Origin: Rhynchopus sp. YZ270_cl-10
Taxonomy: Eukaryota; Euglenozoa; Diplonemea; Diplonemida; Diplonemidae
NCBI GenBank assembly: GCA_964035575.1
Contig: OZ037903.1
Span: 1,017,001-1,081,000, forward strand
Direction: 5' to 3'
DNA length: 64,000 nucleotides
The notes beneath the pieces were generated by a model. That model had not been told where the DNA came from. It did no database searches and worked only from the letters and a program-made list of their open reading frames with translations. Positions 61,401 through 64,000 of this stretch are shown piece by piece. Position 1 is the first letter of the stretch; the number at the start of each line of letters is the position of its first letter. The translations under genes were made by a program, and so were the position numbers.

Positions 61401-64000
61401 GGGGTGTGGTACGACAACGGCTTCAACTACTCCTACATCGACGTTCTTGACGACATCACTTGGGAGGTGACCGACAACAAACGGCGCTACCCTAGCAACG
61501 ACATCGTCAAGCTCAACACCGTCACCATCACACTGCGCGACATGTTTGGCTCCTGGATCCGCCACTGGGACACCGAGGGCCGCAAGATCTACGTAAAGTC
61601 ACGCATGGGCCTGCAGAACAACGATGCCTCCCTCCCCGTCCTCCTCAAGGCTGACGGAGAAAAGCTCATCTACGGTGTGGTCGAAAACGGGCAGGTCAAC
61701 TTCACGAGCCTTGTCACGCACGTCCCCATTGAAGGGGCGTACACACTGCTCTTCACAACCGACCCTAACGCACCCCTTCCAGCACCGCTCTTTGAGGACA
61801 AAGAGAAGGTAGACTTCTCTGTGACGCAGGAGCAGGTCGTTGTGCAGGAGCTCCACCACGAGGCGTACGAGCTGTACCCCAAAAAGGCGTTGACCGGGAA
61901 GTTGGTGCACCTCCGGCCTTCGTCGTTGCGGGGCATTGCACTGCCACCGGGCGTGGTGGTGGATATGTCCTCGAGCACGATTCAGCTTAGCTCGCAAGGT
62001 GCAAACCCGATCACAGGGCTGCGCATGATGGACTTACAGGAGTGTGCGGAAATTTGCGACCAGCTGACAACGTGCATCGGGTTTGGTGTGCACACCCTGC
62101 TGCACACCTGCCAGTTTGTGGCGCAGATCGACGGCGACGTTGAGTTTGCGTTGGGCGTCGCGGCAGTGTCCTACGAACAGAGAAACGCGACTGAGTTCAC
62201 CTACAAAGACATCGACTCCTGCGCAGACCGGAACTGCTCCTTACCCGACGAGGCTGGGGAATACGCCTGCCTCTACGAGGTGCCCAGGAGACAGTTCTGG
62301 TCTGCCCTGCAGTACCTCGACACACATATCGGCATTTCCTTTGACACTGCGTTAGGTGTCGACGCAACCCCTGCGGGCGATGCAGACGTCAACGTCACAC
62401 TGACCGCTACCGAGTTTGCAGCGGGCGTCGAACAGACCATTGTAAACGTTCTCAACGAGACGTTCAACGCAACGATCGATCCAATTATCACACCAACCAT
62501 TGTGAACACAGCTGTCGAAGGCAACGAGACGTATACACCGTTCCAGCTGGCGTTCCTGCAAAAGGCGTTGGCATTGTTCAAGTTGAACAACCCTCCAGGC
62601 GATGCATGTGTCCAGCCGATTACACAGTGCATGGAAAGGCACCCAGCAAAGCCGCATCCAGAGTTTTTCTTTGCAACAACAACGCTGATCACGATAGGGG
62701 AAGGGAAGCCCCACCACTTAAGCTTCATCGGGGAGTACAGCAGGGGGACGACCAACAGAAGGCAGCTTGATGTGCAGCCTACGGTGCTTATTGTTGACGT
62801 CGCGGATAACGAGGTGCAGACCTTTGCAGGCGCGCCCTTGGTGCGTGCGGTGGTGCGTCCATACTGTGTACGAAGCCTTTTCCAGACTCTTGACGATTTC
62901 AGATATCCACACCGCGCGCCAGACCAGAGCCGTGCTGGGTGTCTTGAATTCATCCCCAACTCAGTACTGGAGCAAGGGGTTGAGAACTATGGCCGTCGGT
63001 ACGGACCGACCTGCCACGGTACTGCGCCGGCAGGGAAGGCGGCAGAGTTTGAGAGGACGTGTACCCGTCTGCGTGGTGATGCTGCATGGATCGTCAACGC
63101 CCGGGCGAGATTCACAGAACTCCACTTCCGTGGCTGTGCGTCAGACCTAGGTCTCGCCTGCAACGCCGACGTGCAATACAAAATCCACTTCTCCCTGGAA
63201 GGTGCCGGTGTCGAAGTCCCCGTCCTCTCCACCCTCCCGATCTACACCATCAACTGCCCAAAGAGCAACGCCGCACTGTCAGGTCTCATCCCTAAATGGG
63301 CGAAGCTCTCCGCAGGGGCTGTCGTCACGATGAAGGGCTGGGATTTCCAGCCGACCAGAAAGCTTTCTGTTAAGCTTGCGGGGGTCAAGCTTGTACCGGT
63401 GTTCCTGGACACATGCACCTCGTTTGTCCGCATTCCTGGTGCTGCGGGGGCGTCCATTGAAGAAGCCGTCTTTGACCGAGATGCATCCGTTCTCGAGACA
63501 GACCGCGATGCGGAGACACAGTCCCTCTTTGGGGATCCTGCTGCAGCGACATTTGAGGTGACGGATGAGGACAATCCGGACTTTACTTCGCCGCCTCTGG
63601 CGTTTCAGATTAAATCCTCACTTGCGACCAAGGTGGGTGTTGCTTCGGAGCCGGAATTCAACGAAACACTTCCCATGGACAACGTACCCTGCACTGGCGA
63701 TGCAGACTCAGGGGTGGAGCCGACCTTCCCACGGCGTTGCTTCGTAACCGATGCGGAGGTCAACGTCGGTGAGATCCACATCATCCTGAAGGACGCAGCC
63801 GACGGCGACCTCTACGCAGTAGGCACCCACGAGGCAGGCACCAACTATGGGTTCTACGAAACCGTGACCAACCCCCTCGACCCAAAAGGCCCAAAAGTCT
63901 GGGGACGAGAATACCCCGGCTCCGTCTCGCAAGCCATCGACGTCCAGATCGACGTCGAAGTATACAACCCCGTCGAAGGCGGTAAATCACAACAACACAA
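43470..64000 (+). CDS. Giant secreted or surface multidomain protein, incomplete at window end
   Basis: One frame stays open from the ATG at 43470 to the end of the window: at least 20,531 bases and 6,843 residues, with no intron needed and no stop reached. It starts with a signal peptide (MVPCVLALCVVHAVLEG). In order: kringle-like region; DPY-rich tract; EGF-like modules; Gly/Asp/Phe tract; a basic segment ending near TGRKLLA; two near-identical Cys-rich repeats joined by Pro-rich linkers; a long array of Cys-rich modules; an ShK-like piece; further EGF-like modules; a C-type-lectin-like region; laminin/EGF-like modules; a Cys-poor region; TIG/IPT domains; a PAN-like piece; more TIG-like sequence. 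Many N-glycosylation-type sites (NxT/S) are visible. No transmembrane anchor is seen in the part shown. Likely an extracellular matrix, adhesion or coat component; function is inferred only. Confidence 0.9.
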   Translation, partial: MVPCVLALCVVHAVLEGEGGSKGALFHRVKMPLFSAFNGDVCVLGCSIANDAECPCSAECVVEKGAVPSPQCRRNVKEWCCKHPDRCNHMGHRERSRLCLPFPEESLTYQGTTGVPRTTFGAYVIHASVAEDFYPAELATAEPDWEAPAATCPMFPYEAYSINGWVPALDPYLSGNVSDPMEPSMGPAGKVTAPVKPNIILGFESVVDVTSVVVAEASSLGNVRSVSLLVSPIVTDLEAGELPKERDFTKEILVYDGGDTIDPEKHPLMATRDVGYHGAISHTTAGLECLSWGHNFFDHPFKPESWESRGAGYSTNYGMLFGKKGDGVAEHNRCRNPDQDPNGAWCYVWDETDVSLGLPPGFPTSQWERDGYDPYQDQNYQDPYMGNPDPYGGGGYDPYGSTDPYASDPYATDPYASDPYGGGSDPYGGSGGGEYFDPMMGDPGTGYDPYGGSSPPAAWTSKRARKAKRGAAVLSQGTKKAKADGKLLFEGPRRRVPLRAAVVLAECTADNVVLLGRIHKGVMTCEDVPAYLQKHSKDAKHRGKSRLEIVYDMCEGRTYKTACCDFCTQYGYTTTQDNRDMPIMKQRISDMFPVDTTGFGVLVWPKFKHYCTVPPADADCARELDIAIDTTTQMHSLVAGQTVTAVRVVLDRLENIYQGIDSVQLSGTTPLQCHDDEVNGHWQEPLCKWCKVSDTEVWKGASCTAQTCDGVEGSCVFGFCDVNERCQCFRGYAGPTCSVQCPLNATSYYHLGDEHNNALPVNETGVSTRPDLLGAINQWTICGGNGYCNDGISGDGTCRCRGGFAGVNCTIRCPGLEHSTHPDTFVPCSGHGKCYDGAGGNATCQCHALYFGEDCSQSLCSGRECYHGVCLDPATEALCPPSRDGCYCACHGKESYSEAAVYKADSAGSKGYWEGTQCNICQDSYLMPDCKRRARKTKSYVGIFEADTEGTFTIHGPMFLEPCSELDIELILVSGDIAFAEIMEPGAYSVCMMQATAEQPLAMCTPDEWVIQSSQKTLYIRTESYTPTKTRYKVRITYEPRCTVDCGEHGLCSSASENFKLQNPNLQFGDDFNFNNFFGPGMGGDMGGYGDYDYAPGMGPDLGGDYMDDTYMFKNKQSSAKGTQQRAAKHQEAQKRRLEAQRKREHYQKQRDKILGRDAHVASDGDAPLQTGRKLLAIDVVSTWDEQESIDLAAFTEGTTISCTSGKAMTGLYGGIDLDITGLSFLDCATPLESTGYGSCTSISAFSAMGGWAECASDAFITGMTRSSDASCLSPDCIVSFECCTFTYDVSSAQSSVTSSDWSGCFNDMDSSQCEIGNSHFIQGLYSEGWSGIDGITSARGTQLLYESSAAPPTPSPPTPSPPTPSPGVVPSPPPADTFSPDSGYTTAPNVAPPTPSPPTPSPPTQSPPTPSPPTPSPGAVPSPPPADTFSPDSGYTTAPNVAPPTPSPPTPSPPTQSPPTPSPLAPPPTPAPPTPSPPTPSPPTPAPDTSVPSSADTVSVYANFESIDLSTQFTAGATVSCSPGMAMTGLYGGGCLDITCLQSMDCSPPSESTGYGSCTSISAFSAMGGWAECSSDAFITGMTRSSDASCLSPDCIVSFECCTFTYDVSSAQSSVISSDWSGCFNTMGSALCEIGNSHFIQGLYSEGWSGIDGIASARGTQLLYESSSVAAPPTPSPPTSPPTPLPGVVPSPPPADTFSPDVVPPPTPAQETGYPLSTPEPPTPSPPTSPPTPSPGAVPSPPPVDSFSPDSGYTAEPYAMHTPVPDTDEPIFGPEVPPLGEVGCGVQVPFGGYCSHDTFDDRGVCQCYPGQVCKSYACVTEVHTCNYALYWGETCHSSMVELNGMCHCVDPKTCSPHMTCVTTCHGAADASPVCEGPSKLVGSRCICNDDFVCDPSLGICVPSEVTCNPMSPMLGTSIGQSCSGGAEANVASSTCVCRSGELCDSSSCVTKCNHVSQGRDCGARTDAALFPLCACTPGASCSSHSGLCGKEVLCDEPFVSPADTCHRDTMLVGGLCVCYVGTCTGGTCVVPEEKVCSEAVTGAQVCDSNSRPVDGVCECYEGTHCANYECLTNCNTYPDRYLMCANGASNAYEAPYHCVCSNADSCDEDSGKCLDAVTYECGAALQNTTWQVCASFLTEDAGTCSCTAGNTCSYYKSCGLACDSAMSSGYVFSNCLEGASFRQDTQQCACDEGTCYDGLCWGVAKCGSSLKSAWERHTMRCDTDSTLTNNVCVCNTGTCTDLGCRIACNTATHDIVACVAGAAAKDGLCACDSGSKCMEGACYTASVESCNTAIDAATQSCASDAGLLLNESSSVCYCAGDNTCVDGTCYIPCGMTGAGTCVPSTEDRWGDDETCTCSTGYTCAEGLCLEVRACGNRVVVPATQVCATATTNVQGVCTCLTGTVCNEDATCVSPCETNVTTATCAGYSYKNTDFERCHCTSGTHCATSTLCALDIVTKCGIAIDTTSQQCASTLTLSASSCICSDETQRCASGYCVTKCPTQACESGFVCHESSGECVVIAVTTCETRLDVTLQKCGGGLEVQSGKCQCKSDAQRTTCVAGTCHTPCECTHDLCPVQLLPCAPGARGIGCSCDAGLICHFGACSDPYAPLPNSPAPPTDAPPTLAPPPPTPMPPPCADDPEGWLMTHTGLLCAQIVAGRRGDVCNMDLREIFTDMPSESYRLKGVCKSTCNCCGCDEPPFYDSCGAVLQVNHSCVLNATGVTYTNNASNASDSTTCECSGDTQCVRGKCRTFCDAMRTAYDPPCVSYTEDAHVVGTCTCDAGQNYQCSNGTCTGGVAGCGMPVGGLGCTEGSVDIHGLCTCEPGMLCDKGKCSTRCNVQRNNATMPPCTARTISRELLYGTCLCVSGTVCSSAGTCTVGLVPARDSPAVYGSSPGCDVSSPPTYAPSCNDCDFFWIPSRSECRACSIHRAVLTATTARMDEPDAVWCGTRCLAPELLTVSIYEGPFVLPELTAASHNVRMGETYHQMFSPNDNGCLSRVKLLVAHNCPGTTSTKRSVRPDDVCTSCSTGTALVLREGSCSGDIISVGSPRGPLMNHVDGFRWVDYTFKMFPYLYSNVTYCASLEVHTTCAGHLLWAVQLGEVGGALGGAAGEVVKSPYGDSFVVANYSHAMAVVVHPNVMEGVPANLTCHRGQTCEPGVGRKGFVVHGIARDAKECTDMALRVQARFMIYHTSTRNCTSYMTCSRAKESVGYHGTLDVNGPPLLCELPEPAACSVAGRCVGHEYGDKWSTRCEKHCRLCRMEDGVTATGMCYACRPGYALHIHNQVACTGVCKRQVAGETLVGATCKPQCTCEGEVGYGWCGGYPAGLTHCRSSTKVDGMCTCAKGLWCDNRGSTEGDCLDGTDLTIPTGWCDQLSRNGKCSVHASEACKDGTCLCTCDNGYNCDKNDGTCVSQTIQCGYSSGEYGFCAAPARPHPDTRKCTCPKGYQCKLDSVQNINMCVVRSCGTCGELPCENIDQVARHNERFLRRQVVVQRRSARVQQEFYDPGMYDPGMYAPGMYDPYDPGMGGGYTPPDPFKNGMGTYAPFSLDLPDKEHHKTYAETYLTVSDKYCLGPHSVLRYDFAGTGQCLCRKDRGYQCCDPSSAGSLSKCSNATYGSCIFTMEDKRSKCGEKPSDYGCRENATVVWEGTGNERDRVCRCDPGFLCNQLYQVCERFSRTMTKMIVPAQCDRQDVGGGCGYKAFPDSAGVCRCSQAYDDWDTENNYYCQATGRCRRKRDSTCKTQKEALDNYGECLCDSDLRNGYWNGTQCEACVDGWFGSACALTCNLTLLSEELPELAGLPSYLHGTYQRPTEDLPDGFCKCPTEEGGYPLGFTGQLCSDCLASDGRFGDNCSQSEPTTLMIWDMELPQYEEYLLGPFAVLSYSMFSTAIDIIGGDVTQLVELTLKVMPTYREGTEIFDPELVAAESDAGAEPSMDPMMMMMGFGGFDFGPTNQGVMTDPSENDTNINCLEDPQWPATGSTGSCSTAIPRGMSYAVVKVVSAFPVEVSIKTRLVGSCCHGHGYCGADPNTCECANSELLGYWSTADKCASCDKGYSGLRCTQFSSTLTQKMTSLPGSTLPAPVLGSSTYYSVEVTDVTPFTAKLTGRGDCDLAATLTKTCEEGWVSYKGDCYQIGTTCNSTFEQADAACKAEGGSLLEVKNEDAFFWFLRNLLESTRGEAMRATCTNTFQGIWTDLHRKKETNCSNFALREICVASKFCTWATDTTTLTSGCVLDPTLSCTVDPEGYDMTPQYNRHTEESCNQVGHVSLGRDGKNRSTHCAWNSLVRARNVTVKVCDGTTCVFEERDFGTGACEPQWAFHDVQSNAEHAAVIAAHLNLMQLAHYDACVDETFLSGGTFCEQSRTLPSVWDTMGNEMPIEGTWEQGASCRTEEAHPRDTYDCGGAQADDSYKALLCGTRPINPNECFQGHDNQAMREAPGYPWDPFPEVMECEMCSQISSVHSALRDYELSQFAYSSNETIAGCFILMMDLSTTGSLSGVPAYCFNPYTQEEPDLKFDENRKKQERALDIFEAGYICQKPRTTIVSPSDGLVIQETASQEDLLAKPTCYNPVAYPDTTDICSGVIPRGLSFIALRVTCLQPDSAYNLSLTYVAKGHYVKGDTQPCVNDRVEGHWMGTFCSECMPRWSGGNCLTFTACKMEGECVHGTCGADGFCSCEAGYYGNTCDTPCDADTCLNGGLCNTEYQLCDSTGGVPQSCESWEQNKICSCVGGFGGEFCGQCGEGLWGASCTKECLCSSQPCHEETGECQCWQSDLLGFYTGETCSECEEDYFGSDCITYCNPDLTCTGHGTCTQSGTCQCEDGYYDFSCSTSCTPDICTNHGTCDQTSGACICHDTYSDGFWHGKTCSTCKPGYYGAECKQDCQCAMHGTCDTVNGKCYCYDDELLGHWTGKSCTACKIGYTGSECKESSTQSKNAIARVSKLFVDGSDRSTKTYLRVSGAAVLFDTDDTQYLLSGAGGDIALFTKPLMDPKITEWSYVGRCSLQQKLGYGEDIVLGVKYKNHIYVGLRGSESSAITRFTTVAPLDIQEGLASQCPNINSTSVLTTLAAGEGITSTELLAMTLDSTYGSIYAATKVTTDGTVAFVLARLPLDMEGLEEFLEGANHRLSTQIELPSFSSVTGLVLNKRDSHSNKLLANPHLFVLGLDTKGLTLMQKVYIPTTTLNSAGGLGAVSSLRPVYSFSPAFCAAVPCENIMQGAILRGWLYLTVETYNSRTAERSAVLGRINLDNVKEVAGSSHIVIPETWTGSETGIGFMTIDADESLKRSDIKIIDPFPHVAEPTSYLPCNGKACGDTCLSCNISTKLCVESTEIKYCTTRATCEPGRPLSCSLAQNTYVYIAMRNSTPSVIYKYKIDELKGTFSKELPSISFNFENTASQYQVAVASIIDPKLRLMYVATKLNRFQISVLNLFDVVKLSPVYVDGTGGTLVTVKGTGFPTGLNASDTKLVAACKWGEAKYVGSAMNPTATIIDSQTVICKAPRKQGFDACEDVPLEVSVENGERFSSNGVFVRHINKPIVFSVKPLRATLHSETPITISGTGFFDSPYIACKINNEITEATWKTSITIWCTHPKTNTPSVTTVEITLDGQQFSSSNVPYLIVGTPTKIEWILNGDTTLGKSVAYSFDSAVKNEIPRLDVIFKDAAGNEVGNRDELIRKYNVSVHMVSPHAPRIAPCESGPCGGLNGLIYTPVAAGRAVLEGLYTEHPGVGFYKMYIDLISPEAVDCRPVPGAGPQGGCLGLVEKTIGGNPEPVPPGVVTFEVTAKATLVEFVVEPPMYSTNKEKLAVQPKLVFKDISNNVVATHTGKVNLLLRPENGVQDAARLEGAAGDRNTVEYKDGFITFFRLRILDGVEGRKYTILFIPDTPGIQQVSSKPLYIAKCAAGSNAISGIFPDNGLLGAQLVTVKGWGYREENANSLFCKFGEDSQIAATFVDTCTLLCPLQAKVGPRSARLRIATDASGVWYDNGFNYSYIDVLDDITWEVTDNKRRYPSNDIVKLNTVTITLRDMFGSWIRHWDTEGRKIYVKSRMGLQNNDASLPVLLKADGEKLIYGVVENGQVNFTSLVTHVPIEGAYTLLFTTDPNAPLPAPLFEDKEKVDFSVTQEQVVVQELHHEAYELYPKKALTGKLVHLRPSSLRGIALPPGVVVDMSSSTIQLSSQGANPITGLRMMDLQECAEICDQLTTCIGFGVHTLLHTCQFVAQIDGDVEFALGVAAVSYEQRNATEFTYKDIDSCADRNCSLPDEAGEYACLYEVPRRQFWSALQYLDTHIGISFDTALGVDATPAGDADVNVTLTATEFAAGVEQTIVNVLNETFNATIDPIITPTIVNTAVEGNETYTPFQLAFLQKALALFKLNNPPGDACVQPITQCMERHPAKPHPEFFFATTTLITIGEGKPHHLSFIGEYSRGTTNRRQLDVQPTVLIVDVADNEVQTFAGAPLVRAVVRPYCVRSLFQTLDDFRYPHRAPDQSRAGCLEFIPNSVLEQGVENYGRRYGPTCHGTAPAGKAAEFERTCTRLRGDAAWIVNARARFTELHFRGCASDLGLACNADVQYKIHFSLEGAGVEVPVLSTLPIYTINCPKSNAALSGLIPKWAKLSAGAVVTMKGWDFQPTRKLSVKLAGVKLVPVFLDTCTSFVRIPGAAGASIEEAVFDRDASVLETDRDAETQSLFGDPAAATFEVTDEDNPDFTSPPLAFQIKSSLATKVGVASEPEFNETLPMDNVPCTGDADSGVEPTFPRRCFVTDAEVNVGEIHIILKDAADGDLYAVGTHEAGTNYGFYETVTNPLDPKGPKVWGREYPGSVSQAIDVQIDVEVYNPVEGGKSQQH
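44290..44535 (+). other. Kringle-like domain in the giant protein
   Basis: YHGAISHTTAGLECLSWG and CRNPDQDPNGAWCYVWDE match the kringle signature (G-x-C-x-x-W, then NxCRNPDxxPxxWCY). Only three of the six usual Cys are seen in the core, so it is a reduced kringle. Kringles are best known from animals. Confidence 0.65.
44577..44835 (+). other. DPY-rich low-complexity tract
   Basis: Repeated DPY, DPYG and DPYA units with Gly runs. A similar mood returns near 46675-46800 (Gly/Asp/Phe/Met), 53985-54090 (DPGMYDPGMY) and 55270-55330 (Met run and FGGFDFG). Confidence 0.7.
45580..46240 (+). other. EGF-like cluster 1
   Basis: Cys spacing such as CDVNERCQCFRGYAGPTC, CNDGISGDGTCRCRGGF and CQCHALYFGEDC fits EGF-like modules. 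Confidence 0.7.
47171..47512 (+). repeat. Cys-rich repeat R1 in the giant gene
   Basis: It encodes GYGSCTSISAFSAMGGWAEC, FITGMTRSSD, CLSPDCIVSFECC and GLYSEGW. The DNA is nearly identical to 48128-48476 (offset 957 bases, 319 codons), with only a few changes. The domain family is unknown to me. Confidence 0.85.
47513..47950 (+). repeat. Pro-rich linker with internal 153-bp duplication
   Basis: It encodes PTPSPP/TPSPG units. A block including PSPPPADTFSPDSGYTTAPN occurs twice, 51 codons apart. Such SPP/TPSP repeats resemble the rod parts of algal cell-wall glycoproteins. Confidence 0.8.
48128..48476 (+). repeat. Cys-rich repeat R2 in the giant gene
   Basis: Second copy of R1. Changes cluster in one short stretch (DMDSSQC in R1 versus TMGSALC in R2). 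A second Pro-rich linker follows to about 48780. Confidence 0.85.
48810..51290 (+). other. Array of short Cys-rich modules
   Basis: More than fifteen modules of about 40-60 residues, each ending in a CxCxxGTxC-like core (for example CECYEGTHCANYEC, CACDEGTCYDGLC, CTCLTGTVCNEDATC). They recall EGF-like folds but with unusual spacing. No single known family is certain. Confidence 0.6.
51291..51580 (+). other. Pro-rich hinge and ShK-like module
   Basis: PPTDAPPTLAPPPPTPMPPP is followed by CADDPEGWLMTHTGLLC and VCKSTCNCCGC. The C-D-W-C-C-TC-C order weakly resembles an ShK-type domain. Confidence 0.4.
55837..56310 (+). other. C-type-lectin-like region
   Basis: GWVSYKGDCYQIG, then ADAACKAEGGSLLEVKNEDA and FFWFLRNLL match the first half of a C-type lectin fold (WxxxxGxCY, AxxxCxxxGGxLxxxxxxxE). 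The EPN or WND calcium motifs are not clear. Confidence 0.6.
57430..58260 (+). other. EGF/laminin-EGF-like cluster 2
   Basis: Repeated motifs such as GTCGADGFCSCEAGYYGNTC-like units, CVGGFGGEFCGQCGEGLWG, CQCEDGYYDFSC and CKPGYYGAECKQDC. The CxxCxxGYxGxxC spacing fits laminin-type EGF modules. Confidence 0.65.
59764..60330 (+). other. TIG/IPT domain pair
   Basis: PVYVDGTGGTLVTVKGTGFP and then TVICKAPRKQG fit one IPT domain. VKPLRATLHSETPITISGTG, CKINNEITEATWK and IWCTHP fit the next. Further TIG-like starts occur at about 61160 (ISGIFPDNGLLGAQLVTVKG) and 63290 (IPKWAKLSAGAVVTMKGWDF). Confidence 0.7.
62026..62130 (+). other. PAN/apple-like fragment
   Basis: MDLQECAEICDQLTTCIGFG resembles the core helix of PAN domains (C-xxx-C-x5-C-xGF). 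Only part of the domain is recognisable. Confidence 0.35.

Overview
The window is nuclear DNA of a protist. Coding regions are GC-richer. They sit in AT-rich spacers full of poly-T and poly-A tracts. Ten spliceosomal introns can be placed by reading-frame continuity, and all ten begin with GTAT. Every gene model I trust (16) is on the + strand across 64 kb. The lineage cannot be fixed from sequence alone. Strongly divergent histones H3 and H4, an H1 made only of a basic tail, one-directional gene order and very short introns point to a deep-branching flagellate-type protist. This is an inference, not an identification.

Layout. 1-7.5 kb: mostly non-coding, with many short structured repeats and one gene for a probably lipid-anchored, Arg-rich protein (4773-5510). 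7.6-10 kb: a protein kinase with a C-terminal SH2 domain, split by two introns. 11.4-17.7 kb: three head-to-tail copies of a 2,114-bp unit, each carrying an apparently identical gene for a secreted parallel beta-helix protein. 17.7-21.5 kb: minus-strand remnants that look like a decayed retroelement, then two small genes of unknown function. 22.7-28.1 kb: a membrane sensor protein of about 1,737 residues that joins transmembrane segments, a PAS domain, a degenerate histidine-kinase core, a receiver domain and a MAP3K-like Ser/Thr kinase in one chain. 28.1-31.4 kb: repeat-rich spacer with GC hairpins and G/C palindromes. 31.4-36.6 kb: a Bet1-type SNARE, and a SUMO-protease-like (Ulp1/SENP) protein with a PHD-like zinc finger. 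38.5-43.1 kb: cathepsin-L-like protease, a histone cluster (H3, H1-like, H4) and a nucleoside hydrolase. 43.5-64 kb: a single open frame of at least 20.5 kb, leaving the window unfinished, for a giant secreted or cell-surface protein (kringle-like, EGF-like, C-type-lectin-like, PAN-like and TIG/IPT regions, Pro-rich linkers).

Three things stand out as possibly undescribed. First, a set of short dispersed elements, almost all in sense orientation, share a YGAGAG motif; in one family the stem bases change while pairing is kept. Some copies lie inside introns. Second, the one-polypeptide fusion from sensor to receiver to MAP3K. Third, the giant surface protein together with the divergent histone set. 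The genes do not form one obvious pathway. The shared theme is surface sensing and secretion (sensor kinase, SH2 kinase, SNARE, secreted proteins) beside chromatin genes.
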